This document shows positions 50,470-62,943 of a stretch of 64,000 bases of DNA, in pieces; within the stretch, counting starts at the first letter, position 1; each line of letters opens with the position of its first letter. The notes under the pieces are model-generated. The model was not told the origin of the DNA. It saw only the letters and a program-made list of their open reading frames with translations, and made no database searches. Origin of the DNA: Ceratopteris richardii (Eukaryota; Streptophyta; Polypodiopsida; Polypodiales; Pteridaceae); NCBI GenBank assembly GCA_020310875.1, contig CM035406.1:219391863-219455862 (forward strand), read 5' to 3'. Made by a program: the position numbers and the translations under genes.

Positions 50470-53400
50470 AATACAATGAGAATGTGGCTTTGGCATTTTA
50501 CCTTGTTTTCAATACCTGTTACTCTGATATCTAGTGCAGAGATGGACTGATCTATGAGCAACTGCTGTGGTAAAGTGAATTTCAGGATGCCATTGTGCAC
50601 ACATTCTGAGTTTTTTTTGTAATTTTTGGCTCCTCTGAGCAAGGCTTATGGTCTATCTTAAATGAAAACTCACGCATTGCATGCAGAGGTCTCTACCTTG
50701 TGAGCTTGGCCTTTTCAGAACTGATTTTATGGGCTTATTAGGCATGCAACAGCACCATTACGTTAGCTTGTTGACTTTCAGTCTTTGTGTATGGAAGGTT
50801 TGTTGTCAAGGGGGCTATGATACAAAAAGACATTGACTAGTATACACGATTGATGTTCTTATCTTCTTGTTCTCAGTACTTTCAAGTCCTCAAGTTGGTG
50901 GTAAGGAGTAACATATGTAAATTTGTCTGGTTAGAATATTTAGTCTTGTTCTTTTGTGGAGCTTATGGTTGTCGTATATCCTATAGTATTTTTGTCATGT
51001 GTTTTTTTGCCTCTGTTCCTGAGGTGTAGATAAATTCTGAACTTTTGGAAGTATACATGTGCCTCAAAGGCATAGCTCATTTCTTATCTTTCAATTTCTA
51101 ACAAGGTCCTCTAAAGTATTGAAACCGAAAGAGTTTGCCTCTTAGCTTATCCATGTCCGTCTGATCCAAAAATGGAGGGATCTACCCAAGCAGGGGTAAG
51201 TAAAAATTGCAACTATATAAGAATTTCATTGTGTCTTTCTTCATGGGGAAGTGAGTTTTGTAGTTTGTGCATTAATTTCCTCTCAGCATCCCTGTTGGTG
51301 TTGCTGCATTTGTTTTAACTAAATGTTGTTCCATGTAGTCTGAGATTGCAGATCACAAGTGTCTACATGGAAAAAACGAGTAGCCAGTCCTCAATGAAGG
51401 GCAGGAAGAGTCTCATGAAACAAAAAATGTGAGGTGAATTGGGAGGAAGTTCAGATGAAGATGAAGCTTTTCTGAGAATCATGAAGCAAAAAATGTGAGG
51501 TGAATTGGGAGGAAGTTCAGATGAAGATGAAGCTTTTCTGAGAATTTATTCGTGAATCAATAATATCCTCTCATGTCAGTTTTTATCATAGGCTTTAGAG
51601 CAAGTTTGAGAGGCGATCACTTTACATCATTCAATGCAGGTGGTAGGCTTGTGTTTTGATTCCAGGCTCTCGATCTGGGATCCTCACTTCTCTTGAGAAC
51701 ATGAAAAGCACCTTTTTTGTACTCCTCATATAGGCTTGGGACTCGAGATTTTGCAGGTATGTGGGATGAATGGATGCATGTGTGCAGCTTTGGTGGGTAA
51801 CATGATGTCCACAAGGATGAAGGACTTCGTTTTCCTTCAGATACCCTCTACATAGGAAGATTTCTGGACTACCCATGTTCATTCTTCGAGCCATAGCTTA
51901 AGCTAGAAGCGTTCAAATTTAGAAATTTAAAAACCTATAGCTTCATTGCTTCAAATTTTCTATTGAATTGTTATATTTGGTGATCATAGACTATCTGTTG
52001 AAGGTTTTTTATGTGACTGTTGAGATCATGGAGTGTGTCCATGAATAGTTTCATCAGCTTTGGTTCTCATAAATCATTATTATGTATTATTGAGGATCAA
52101 AGGGAGGGATAGTCTCTTATAATCTACTTCATTTAGGTTCATAGAGAGAGGGGTCAAAGAAAGCTTTTAGTTTCTAATCTTTCACTTTGAGAGAGAGAGA
52201 AAAAGGGTTTATGTTTAATTTTTTTCATGGCTTTCATTTATTGAAGGATTAGGCTTTATCATATAGTCTAGGCATACATGTTGAATTGATCCCATTCTCT
52301 TCATTGGAGAATCTATGATTTTCTTTTTTAAATTCATGGCCATGAACAATTGTTATGGGAAGGAAAATGAAGACATTCATTTGTATCTACATATTCATTG
52401 AAATAATGGAAGTCCTTATTGCATACACATCGAATCACCTATTGAACGCTTCATTTATATTTCATGTTCTACATTGGAGAGTTTAGGTTTCCCTCATTTA
52501 ATTCATGGCAATGTATGCATGAATTCATTAACGATCATAGATCAAGGAAGAGGGAAAAACAAGGTTATTATTTGTTATTAGAAAAGCATACTTTTATGCA
52601 TTAGAATTTAGAGAGGATACATTAATGATCATCCCAAGCATAAGTTTACACATATATATTAATAAAAGTATCATAAATTAAGATAAAAAATCACTTTGAA
52701 TGCTGGAAAGCAATAATTTGGATAAATTTACTGATTTCAAGTCATAACTTGTAGAAAATGTTTTTTTTTGGAAATTTTGAGGCTTCTTAGATAGCATAGT
52801 GTTTCTAATGCTCACCGAATTTCATGGAATTTCGGAGTATATAATGATTATCTATAGACTATAATCTATAGATAATACTAAATAGGTTATACCCTAGGTC
52901 GTGTGTGCATAATGCATTAATGAATTTCTAAGTCCATGGAGTCGTATGATGTATCTCATTTGTCATATGATATTTAATAATGATTGTTAATGTTACAAAC
53001 AACATCATTTCATGATGTAGGCATTTACCAATGATACATCATGCAATCATCAAATAATCAATGGTTAACATACCAGTTTGCAATGAGCATGTGCCATGTG
53101 GCATGGATGGTTTACCTTAAGGGTTGCCTCCCTAGGTGTTGAATCTCATGAGTCTATGATTGTCAATTGACTAGCCTTTAGGCTTGAAGTGTCTCTCGAA
53201 GACTCAAAAGCTTCTAAAGTCGACTCTAGTTGGAGAGCTCTGGGTGAAGCCTATGTTTGCCCTCAATCTCCTTCAATGTGTGGGTGCAAAAAATCTCTCG
53301 GGAAGGGCGTGTAAGAGTTCACAGGCGAATAACTTAATAATTGATAGTACACACCTTAGAATAAGTTAGAAGCCTTAGAACAATATTTCCCAAACTCTCG

Positions 53401-53569
53401 CAAACGTCAATTGCATGCTCTTTGGATTTTTTCGCTCGTCCAAGTTTCTTTGATCGGGCTGGTCTACCTCTAACAACACAAAAAAACCTCTAACAACACA
53501 AAAAAATGAATCTGATTAATCAGAGGCCTTCCATCGGATTGGACGAATCAAATGTCTAACCTCTTCGTC
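50470..53569. other. Downstream region of NOG1 and noncoding interval
   Basis: 50470 onward should hold the 3' untranslated region (T-rich, TTTTTTTTGTAATTTTTGG at about 50613). The remainder is AT-rich with no frame that looks coding. A 66-bp tandem duplication lies at 51413-51544. Confidence 0.45.
51413..51544 (+). repeat. 66-bp tandem duplication
   Basis: Two adjacent copies starting TCATGAAACAAAAAATGTGA and TCATGAAGCAAAAAATGTGA (51413 and 51479) are identical apart from one base. This points to a recent event. Confidence 0.9.
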
Positions 53570-54370
53570 GGATGTAGACAACCATGATAGCTACTTCTAC
53601 CTCTTCCTCTTGTTCCACCTCTATTACCTTTGCCTCTTCCTCCCTTGCTTGCATGGAAGAGTTGATCTTGGCTTCCTTTTGACTTGCTGCCTCCATGGTT
53701 GAGTTCTTTAGTCATGATATGGAAGGTAGTTTCTTAGTATCTGGCAAGGAGTCTCTTACATAGACGAAGGTAGTGAAAGCCTTCCATTTATTATCCTCTC
53801 TAAGCCCATTAAGAATATGGACTACTAAATCATTATCTACCACACATCCTATTGAGCCAAGTGCACCTTATATTTCCTTAACCTTGAGAGTGAAGTCATT
53901 GATGCTTTGGTTGGATGCATTCCTAATGTTGTTAAGCTCATTCTGGAGATGGATCTTTCTAGCTTTTATAGAGGTAGAGTAAAGGCTATCTAGACACTCC
54001 CATGCCTTCTTTGATGTGTCTAGATCTTGGATATGTTCCTATCATAGAGTTGCTAATGTATTGGGGTAGTTTCAAGATCACTATTCTATCCTTTTTTGCC
54101 CATTCTTTAACAACTCTCTTTTTGTTCTCAATAGGTATATGAGGATCTTAGTATGGTTTCACCTCTATGCTACTAAGCAACCCCCAAAGTCCCTTTCCCA
54201 TAAGGAAATTTAATATTCTATACTTTCATGGTAGGTAATTGCTCTTCTCAAGCTCCTCCATAGTGTTTGTGTCTCCAAAAAGCTTCTCATGTCTCCCTTG
54301 GATATGATAGAAGTGTAGAGGATTTGATGTTTTACCTCTTGTCCAAAGCTTTAAGCTGGTTTGATCCATT
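53570..54370 (-). pseudogene. copia gag remnant (minus strand)
   Basis: On the minus strand, from about 54370 down, it reads SNYLPWKYRILNFLMGKGLW (gag N-terminus of copia elements), then IENKKRVVKEWAKKDRIVIL, a damaged join, ARKIHLQNELNNIRNASNQS, INDFTLKVKEI and DNDLVVHILNGLREDNKWKA. These are the hallmarks of the plant copia gag polyprotein (DUF4219/UBN2 type). Stops and one or two frameshifts (near 54040) break it. It follows its own primer-binding site and LTR in the correct order. Confidence 0.75.
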
Positions 54371-54492
54371 GATGACGCTAGAGGTTCCCCCTTTCTTCAA
54401 TGCTTCTTCTATTATTGTCTAGCTCTTGCTTCAACCTTGGTCTCCCTTCAAATTCAAGGCCTTCTCTTGATGTTTTGAATGTTCCAAGATGA

Positions 54493-54504
54493 GCTCTGAT
54501 ATCA
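54493..54504 (-). promoter_or_regulatory. Primer-binding site of the minus-strand copia element
   Basis: The minus strand reads TGATATCAGAGC, differing by one base from TGGTATCAGAGC (initiator Met tRNA). It lies between the LTR and gag. Confidence 0.7.
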
Positions 54505-54505
54505 T

Positions 54506-54919
54506 TGATGGAGAATATGCACTCCAAATTGCAGCAAAAGTGTGCAAGACCCTTCCTAGAACCTGAAAGATGGCTACCGATGTCCATATTGAGCAAAGAT
54601 CTCTTTTTTTTCTTTTTTGAGTACGTTGAATTGGAAACACACTCACACACCTAACCTCATAAGGTAGAGGCACCCATCTTTGAGGAACTCAGAGATATGT
54701 CTAGCCAAGACTTGAACTGAGGACTTCCTTTCGGAGACTTAAGGCATCAAACCACTAGGCTACGCGGGCTTGGACATATTGAGCCAAGATCTTGAGTTCT
54801 CTTTGCTTTCTTCGATTGAACCTCTGAAACTTTGCATGCATGAAGTAGAACCTTTAGGCTTTCCATCAAGCCCTAAATCACTCCAATTCGATTTTGGGAG
54901 GTGTACTAATCTTCCAACA
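54506..54919 (-). repeat. 5' LTR of the minus-strand copia element, carrying a SINE
   Basis: On the minus strand it likely starts TGTTGGAAGATTAGTACACC at 54919 and ends TATTCTCCATCA at 54506, next to the primer-binding site. It is 414 bp, of which about 190 bp is SINE plus duplication, so the original LTR was about 224 bp. The outer edge rests on a TG start only, since the partner LTR is not found. Confidence 0.55.
54603..54774 (-). mobile_element. tRNA-derived SINE with target-site duplication
   Basis: It is flanked by 18-bp duplications CATATTGAGCAAAGATCT (54585-54602) and CATATTGAGCCAAGATCT (54775-54792), one mismatch. The minus strand starts with CCGCGTAGCCTAGTGGTTTG (A box), has CAGTTCAAGTCTTGG (B box) about 35 bp later, and ends in AAAAAAGAAAAAAAAG. 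These are the three marks of a SINE moved by LINE machinery. Confidence 0.85.
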
Positions 54920-54952
54920 CAAGATAGACTAATGTCAGTCTAAACAAGGTAT

Positions 54953-55680
54953 GTGTCACGGACAATGGAAACCGTCATGAACCTTAGATTCCATGTGACT
55001 TCTATATCTCATGATTCGCTCAAAATTTGGAGAAACTAATGCTTCCATTGCGTCCCGAACGTGCCCAAACCCTAAGATCGACCGCCTACTTTCTCGATTT
55101 GGATATCCATAGGTCATGTTTTGAATTGATGACATCATCGATGACATCATCAATTCGTAACCGCTATTGATGAACTTCCCTTAAAGACCTATACAAGGAG
55201 GGGTTGGCCACATACATACTCAGTCTTGCCAATGCTAGTCTTGGGAGCTCAAGGAGTCTTGATCACCAAGTAAGTACTTTTGAAGTTCTCGTTCCAGTTC
55301 TTGTCTTGTTCCTTGTTCTAGTCTTGATTAGTCTAGTTCTTGGGCATCTAGTCTTGTCCTCTCGTAATCTCGTATTACGAGATCTTGTCTAGTTATTTCT
55401 TGTAACTAGATCATCTCCCTGAAGGGAGTTCTTGTAACCCAAAGATCTTGCTTCATACCTATGGTCCCGAATTGTGGGATCTTCTGTACCATCGCTAGTT
55501 GAGTTATCTATACCTATCAATCCTGGGTTGTGGGACTTCTTGTATCAATTATATATTCTTGTATTATTTCCCTATGTGGGTGATCTTGTAATTGAAGAAG
55601 GTATAATTCTGAAATCTTGTCTAGTCTAGTCAGAGAGCACAATCTAGTGCTCCCTTGAGATTTTGGCAAGACTAGCTTCT
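54953..55680 (+). repeat. Probable 5' LTR and leader of gypsy element E
   Basis: It may begin TGTCACGGACAATGG. A TATA-like CCTATACAAGGAGG lies at about 55188. A T/C-rich leader with many TCTAGTCTTG repeats follows, and a 9-bp inverted repeat TCTCGTAAT/ATTACGAGA at about 55361-55382. Edges are uncertain because no matching 3' LTR was recognised. Confidence 0.4.
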
Positions 55681-55693
55681 ATCGAAGACCAGG

Positions 55694-56800
55694 CATCATG
55701 GAGAACGCTTATGAACAGATTGTGGCATCACTTCGGAGTCTCCAACAATAAGTCGAGGACCTAACACATCGAGAGACACAAGTCAAGATGGGACATCCGG
55801 TACATGTAGGTGCAATCATGGAGAACGCTTATGAACAGATTGTGGCATCACTTCGGAGTCTCCAACAAGAAGTCAAGGACCTAACGCATCGAGAGACACA
55901 AGTCAAGATGGGACATCCTGTACATGTAGGTGCACTCCAAGAATTACAAGAACGAATCTGGAATCTTCAAGCAAATCAAGGAAGTATTCAAGTGAATCAA
56001 CAATCTAGTTCATCCTTCATGAAGGAACCCAAGATTTGCATGCCAGAAAAGTTCGATGGGGATAGCACGAAGTTATGCGGATTTCTCCAGTAAGTTAAAT
56101 TGTACATCTGTATGTAACTTGATAGATATCCTGACAAGGCATCCAAGGTCGGGTTTATTGGAACCTTGCTCTGTGGCCAAGCATTATCATGGTTCGCCGC
56201 AATCTTGGAGAAGAACATGGAAGGACTTCAAGACTATGAGGGGTTTCTTTGTGACCTCACTACCATATTTGGAGATGCAGACACCAGTTGAGTTGCAAAA
56301 ACAAAACTTCAGAAGCTACACCAAGGTAACCATCCTTCCTCTACCTATGCATCAAAATTTAAGTAGTTGATATGTGATCTCACTTGGCACGAAAATTATT
56401 TCATAAGCCAATTTAGATTGGGTTTACGAGATGATGTGAAGGATCTTTTGCTCACGATTCCAGATGTTAAGACATTGAATGAATACATCACCAAAGCTAT
56501 TCAATGTGATAATCGCCTTTTTGAAAGGAAAGAGAAAACCAAGTAGAAGGAAGATTTCGCCAATGGAAACCCTTCCAGCCCACTCCTAAAGATGACTCTA
56601 TGCTTGAACCTATGCAGATAGATGTAACTAGGTTCCAACCTCTAACACCACAGGAGAAACAGAGAAGGAGAGAGAACAAGTTATACCTCTGTTGTCAAAA
56701 CCCTGGCCATATTGCAGTTAATTGTCCCAACAAAAGAACAAACTCTAGAGTTGCAATCACCCTTGTAGAGAAGAGAAATGAGGAAGTCTAGTTGTAAAAG
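55694..56800 (+). pseudogene. gag of element E
   Basis: An exact 120-bp tandem duplication (55694 and 55814; ENAYEQIVASLRSLQQ) opens the gene; it is a multiple of three, so it adds 40 codons. The first copy has acquired TAA. The capsid region follows, with CMPEKFDGDS, LCGQALSWFAAILEKN and LRDDVKDLLLTIPDVKTL. A zinc-knuckle remnant is CCQNPGHIAVNCP (about 56690), in which the first Cys of the usual CX2C pair is out of place. Several shifts are present. Confidence 0.7.
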
Positions 56801-56849
56801 AGACCGTACAACCAGACCATGATATAAGAAAGGGTCTCATAATTCCAGC

Positions 56850-58480
56850 TATACCCATAGAAACATGTCTTGCCCCTGTCAAGTTAATCATGCCTAAGAA
56901 GACCCTTTCCTTTACAACCCTAGTAGATTCAGGAGCCTTCTCATGTTTTATCAATGAAGGATTAGCTAAGAAACATAGAATTCCAATACTTGAGAAGAAC
57001 AAACAAGTAGTAGCTGAAGTAGTAGATGGACGACCTCTAGCATCCAGGGATATTACCATGGAAACCACACCATTAAGAGTACACTTGGTGACCATGATTC
57101 CCATTTTAACATAATATTGAGTCGAGTAAATCCGATTATCATTGGAATGCCCTTGCTAAAGAAACATAATCCAGACATTAATTGGGAAAATAATAAAATA
57201 ACCCATCCAGATATCCAGAACTTGACATATGTCGGAGACAAAGCTATCATACATGCAATAAGGAAGGAACTGACATATATGATCTATGCCTTACCAACTC
57301 AAGAGTCCAAGAAAGATGATTCAGTGAAGCCACTCGACCAGCACCAAGGTTTTAAAGATGTTTTTGAAAAGAAGAATGCATATATCCTCTTAGAGCATAG
57401 ACTTGTGTGCCATAAAACTTCAAGGAGCACAACCACCATTTGGACCAATCTATAGACTATCCCCATAGGAACTTACAGAATTACGTAAGAATATTGATGA
57501 GATTCTAGCCAAGGGGTCAAAGTCTCCTTTAGGAGCTCCTATCCTATTTGTAAAGAAGAAGGATGGGACTCTTCGAAGATGGGTAGACTATCGTGGATTG
57601 AATAAAGTCACAATAAAGAACATACACCCTCTACCACTTATATCAGAGCTCTTGGAACACCTTGGAAAAGCAAAGTTCTTCACGAAGATTGACCTTCGAG
57701 GAGCTTACAATCTTGTCATGGTCAGAGAAGGAGACGAATGGAAGACAACGTTTCGAACAAGATACGGGCATTTTGAATATGTAGTTATGCCATTGGTCTC
57801 ATAGATGCTCTAGCTGTCTTTCAACATGTGATGAATGATATCTTTCGAGAGTATTTAGATGGTTTTGTAGTAATATATCTCGATGATATCTTGATATTCT
57901 CCAAAAATCTAGAGGATCATGAATCTCATGTAAAGATAGTCCTGGAGAAACTAAGAGGAAAAGGTTTATATGCAAAATTGAAGAAGTGCTCTTTTCATCA
58001 TACAGAAGTGGATCTTTTAGGGTACATTGTATCAGAGAAAGAAATCTTTATAGACCCTAAGACGATCGAGACAATCCTTGATTGGCAACCACCTTCATGT
58101 GTTCGAGATGTATAATGTTTTCTAGGGTTTGCCAACTTTTACAGGATATTCATCAGAGATTACTCCAAGGTAGTGACACCTCTTACCAAGCTTGCAGGAA
58201 ATGTGAAATTCTCATGGACCAAAGAAGCAAAAAAGCTTTTCAAACCTTGAAATCAGCATGCACCATTGCTCCAATTCTAGTTCATCTTGATTTTAGCAAG
58301 CCCTTCTTTCTAGAAACACATGCATCAGACTTCGCCCTAGGGGCCATTCTATCCCAATATGGAGATGATGGACACTCACATTGAGCTGGATATCTTTCAA
58401 GGAATTTTTCCCCTTCAAAGATTAATTATGAAATCCATGATAAAGAACTTCTTGCCATAGTGGATGCCTTTGTCGCATCC
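56850..58480 (+). pseudogene. pol of element E: protease, RT, RNase H
   Basis: Protease has FTTLVDSGAFSCFINEGLAK (about 56909). RT has [51 protein letters not shown] then a small disruption, then VIYLDDILIFSKNLEDHESH (YLDD about 57876) and LLGYIVSEKEIFIDP. RNase H has FFLETHASDFALGAILSQYG and INYEIHDKELLAIVDAF. Numerous stops (for example at 57450, 57803 and 58113). Confidence 0.8.
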
Positions 58481-58879
58481 TCAATAGAAGCAATCTCGAT
58501 GGAGTAACTTTTTATCCAGGTTCAACTTTATCATCATATATTGTCCAGGATGCCAACAATGTCAGTTAGATGCCTTGTCAAGAAGATCTTACCTTGCAAC
58601 TCAAAAAAGTGAAGAGGCCTTTGATCAACAAGAGAGTATATTACTCAAGCCTTAGCATCTCCAGTTAGCAGCTATCACGTCAAGCCATCATGAAGATTCA
58701 GCCTTGAATGATTTGATCTGTGAGACTCTACCACAAGATGAGTTGTTTTGTAACATTAAGAAAAAAACTCAAGAAGGAAAAGTTCAAGAAGTAAATGAAT
58801 TTCAAGAAAAGGATGGGTTACTATTCTATAAGAACCTATTGTATGTCCCTCCAGGAAAGTCCAAGATCCAAGTACTTCA

Positions 58880-59970
58880 ACAACGTCATGATAACCTTCA
58901 GCTGGACATTTTGGAGTGATTAAAACAATAGAACCCATATCAAGGGATTTTTGGTGGCCTCAAATGTGGAAGGAAGCCAAAGAATATATCCAAACCTATG
59001 ACACTTGCAATAGATCTAAGGTACCGTGACATAAACCTCATGGTCTCTTACAACCTTTATCTATTCCAAAAAGGCCATGATCTTTATAATCTATGGATTT
59101 CATCATAGATCTACCAAAGTCGGATAAGTATGATGCCATTCTTGTTATAGTCGATAGACTTACAAAGGCAATCACGGGTGCAGCCAATGCTTGACTTTTT
59201 CTTAAGATACATCTTTAGGCTTCATGGATTGCTTGATGATATTGTCAGCAATTGAGGTCTGCAGTTCATATCTAGCTTTTGGAAAAGTCTTTGCAAGCTC
59301 CTAGGCTTCATGGATTACTTCATTCCAATTACCAAGGCAATCACGGGTGCAGCCAATGCTGGACTTTTTCTTAAGATACATTTTTAGGCTTCATGGATTG
59401 CTTGATGATATTGTCAACGATTGAGGTATGCAGTTCGTATCTAGCTTTTGGAAAAGTCTTTGCAAGCTCCTTGGTGTTCAAGTTAAACTATCTACAACCA
59501 ACCATCCAAAGATTGACGGACAACCAGATCCGGTGAATCAAGTCCTAGAACAATATGCACCATCAACTATCATCATAATGATTGGTTTGAGCTCTTACCA
59601 TTTGCAGAGTTTGCCTATAACAACAATGTTCATACATCTACCAAGCAGATTCCCTTCTTTGCAAATTATGGACAACATCCAAGGATGGATATACAACTCT
59701 AAAATCATGTCAAGAACCCAGCTGCCAGAGATAAGGCCCAGTTCTTGATGGATATTCACAAAGAACTCAAAGAAGAGGTCCATAGAGCGCAAGAACAATA
59801 TAAGTATTATGCAGGTCAGCATCGTGTTCAAAATCCAGTCTATCACATTTGGGATAAAGTGTGGTTACTCAGAAATAATTTTTAGACTTCAAGGCCTTGT
59901 GCAAAGCTAGACCATCAAAGATTTGGTGCGTTCGCCATCTTGATGGAGATTAATCCAATCACTTTCAAGC
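58880..59970 (+). pseudogene. pol of element E: integrase
   Basis: HHCC region at about 58905-59020 (DFWWPQMWKEAKEYIQTYDT), core start SMDFIIDLPKSDKYD (about 59092), then a 168-bp tandem duplication of the catalytic region (59165 and 59333) absent from functional integrases. A C-terminal part LQLPSTMGIHPVLHV (about 59970) is the usual integrase end before a chromodomain. Inactive. Confidence 0.72.
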
Positions 59971-62200
59971 TCCAGTTACCAAGTACCATGGGAATACATC
60001 CAGTTCTCCATGTGTTGTGTGCCATGTACAAGGAAGATGTGGTGGCCCACTAGGTTCCACTGTCAATTGTTCGTAGTGATAAGAAGAGTGAGAGGATGGC
60101 CTAGGTATAGTAGACCACAGGTGGCCTCGACCCCCAATGCCCCTAAAAGCCAATCGCCCAAGGAAAGGCTGGTTGATTTGAAAGGTACTTGCCCTAAGAA
60201 TATGTTGGTGTCCTTGCTGCCAAGAGGTGTTGCACAGTACGGTTGCCTAGCCATCATGAATGAGTCGCCCTATGGGGTGGTCGGCCAAGTACATGAAAGA
60301 GTTGTGCATCATGCAAAAGGTGGTTGCTTATCACAAAGAGGTTTTGCCTAAGTCACTCCACTGAGGTGTTGCCCAAATCATTCGCCCAAGGTGTTGCGTA
60401 TTTCACTCGCCCTGCGTCAAGAGATGTTGCCCAAGAAACTCGCCCAGGGGTGGGTGCTTGCCCAAGTCCTTTTGAGAGAAAGATGCATATAGTTGAGAAT
60501 CAAGATCTCTATGGAACCAAAGAGAGTACACCACATAGAACCAAGGGCAATAGTCACCATCAAGTAACACTCTCCATACATGTATCTTGAAAGGCATCCT
60601 CCGCTTGAAAATGCAGATCCTATTGACACAGAAAGATCCATTTGGCATCAACTAGTAGTTGTACTTATGTAGTGGGTAAATTCATCGAGATTTGAGATGC
60701 CAACGCACTCAACATGTGTGGCCCAAGGCATCATCTCAACACAAAGCCATTGCTCATTATATAATGTAGGTTATATGTTGGTTGAGGGTGGAAAAACATA
60801 GATGAACTAGTGTCCATCATATGTACGATAATCATGTTTGCTATCCCTGGTAGCCTTCATAAATAGAATGTAGGTGTTGATAGTCAAACATAGTCTCCGA
60901 TGGTCTTCCATAAACGTGGCTTCAACCTCACCCAAAGGTGCCCATAGGCCCTTGAAGGATCAAGTTATCCATAACATTACTTTGCTTTTTTGAGTCCTTT
61001 GTCCCTTGGGATGTCCTAACGTGGAGTACAACAACACATGTTCTTTTTTCAAGTAACTATCTTGAGTGCACACATTAATGGTCATCCCCTAGATTCTTTG
61101 GTAGAGTGCATCCACATCATCCCAAAAACAAAGACCAAGCCATGTCCTCATATGTGAAAATAAAAGGACATAATAAATTCATAAATACCTTGGGCAATCA
61201 AACAAGAATAATGTGCAAATGATGAAGTGAAGCAAGTCATACATAATGGATATACTATTTCCTAACAACCATTGAGGAAATAAGTTCGTTAACCTTATGA
61301 TATGTATTGCTGTGTGATTCCTAGGATCATAATCCTTGTTGTAGGAAAAATGTTATTGGTGGGTCAACACAAGGAATCAATCCTCTATCACATGGTAGCT
61401 CTTGTCGGTGGTCATGGAGGAAAAGGATCCTTTCTCACAAGGCAATCCCCATCGATGATACAAAGGAGCCCAACATCCTCTTTCTTGTGGCTAGCACTAT
61501 CTAGCACTCGCCAACATATGTACAAAACGAAAATATGTGCATAGGTCCAATTCTAGGTAGCCTCACACGAAGTACAACCATGATCCGCCTTGTGGTAGTC
61601 CTCTCCAAATGTAGTGCCTATGAATCAAGAGGTTGGTACTCATACCACCTCAGCTATCATCCACCAATTGCTAGACTAGTGTATTGATCACGTACAATGA
61701 TCTATGAGCAAGAAATTTGACTTGCCACATAATGGTATAGAAATTACGCATTGAGAAGGGCCCACATTGTTGACTTGGTCATATCTTCCATTGGCTGAAC
61801 TGGACCGGCTGGAGGATAATGGTTGAGAAGTAATGGACTGTAGTAACATTTCCATGACAAAGGAGGTGGTGGAGTGGCTGAAAGCACAAGAATGGAGGCG
61901 GAGAGGTGGAGGAGGGCACTTCTCTCTATGTGGAGACTTGGCAAAGATTGTTATGCCATTTTATAAGTTCCGTATGTTCCTAAATTAGGATCTTCCCACT
62001 TCCGCTATTTTTCAGTCGCCTCTTAATTAATTTAAGAAAGTTTTCAAAACTTTCTATTTTGTCACATATCCATCCAAAAAATATCTCAGCCACATATTTC
62101 TTTTGTTTTGTATGGATATGTGGAGGGGATTTCTTGTGCCCCAAAAAGCTGAGGTGAAGTAGTAGATTTTTTTTGCCAAGTGGTTGCCACATGCATAGTT
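59971..62200. other. Interval after element E without a recognisable gene
   Basis: 60170-60480 has loosely repeated phrases such as GGTGTTGCCCAA and CTCGCCCAAG, maybe a decayed minisatellite or LTR. The rest has only short frames without recognised similarity. A 3' LTR of E was not found. Confidence 0.4.
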
Positions 62201-62204
62201 GTAG

Positions 62205-62352
62205 CAACGTTTTAGCAATGTCCAAGGCAACGCGTTTCTAATGCGTTAACAACGTAGCAACGCTTGGGCCTAGACATTGCTAAAACGTTGCGAACACGAT
62301 TTTTTTTTTGGTTCTTTTTTTAAAACTTTGGTACCCTAAGCTTCCTATAGTG
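62205..62352. repeat. Large inverted repeat and possible DNA-transposon end
   Basis: GCAACGTTTTAGCAATGTCC (about 62211) is repeated in reverse complement at about 62266-62293 (CTAGACATTGCTAAAACGTTGC), giving a hairpin with a stem of about 22 bp. Some 60 bp on, the sequence ends AAGCTTCCTATAGTG (62352), whose reverse complement starts CACTATAGGAAGC, a CACTA-like terminus. GCAACG repeats between would be subterminal motifs. The matching other end was not identified. Confidence 0.5.
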
Positions 62353-62458
62353 AATATATGATGAACTGCATCCTTTCACATATAAATAAATATATATACA
62401 CACATATACATTATGAATTAAAATTATATTTGCGATATGTCGTATGTATTTTATATAT

Positions 62459-62663
62459 TACACACATGCATACATACATACATATATACATACATACATA
62501 TATACATACATATTACATACACACATACATACATACATGCATGCACATATACATACATACATACATACATACATACATACATACATACGTATGTACGTAC
62601 ATACATATAACTAGATACTTACATACATGCATATTACATACATACATACATACACATGCATAT
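62459..62663. repeat. (ACAT)n microsatellite
   Basis: About 200 bp of ATAC/ACAT repeats with a palindromic centre (ATACGTATGTACGTAC) near 62583. The Tyr-Ile-His frame is an artefact. Confidence 0.95.
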
Positions 62664-62677
62664 TTGTAATTATATAA

Positions 62678-62850
62678 ATTCAAACATACATAAGATTAGT
62701 CCCTACACAATTCAACATTCACGGTGATGTCTATGAATTCAAACATACATAAGATTAGTCCCTACACAATTCAACATTCACGGTGATGTCTATAGATTAT
62801 TGAGTCCAGATTAGTTCCTACACAATTCAACATTCACGGTGATGTTTGTA
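62678..62850 (+). repeat. 59-bp minisatellite, three units
   Basis: The unit starting ATTCAAACATACATAAGATT occurs at 62678 and 62737. A third, partial unit starts at about 62806. The core CCTACACAATTCAACATTCA is kept in all three. Confidence 0.9.
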
Positions 62851-62943
62851 CTAAGTAGTCAGGTCAATCATCATAGAGGAGTACCCTTGGCTTTGAAGGG
62901 CAAAGGCCAAGGATGAAACTTTTGTCTAAGCTCTATAAGTGCA

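Larger units (their letters stand above)
54953..59970 (+). mobile_element. Ty3/gypsy element E (decayed)
   Basis: Gag, protease, RT, RNase H and integrase occur in the Ty3 order on the plus strand, all with many stops. One protease only, one HHCC unit and no large third ORF, unlike elements A and B. The motif [20 protein letters not shown] and the active site YLDD place it in a different branch, more like the chromovirus side. Confidence 0.8.
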
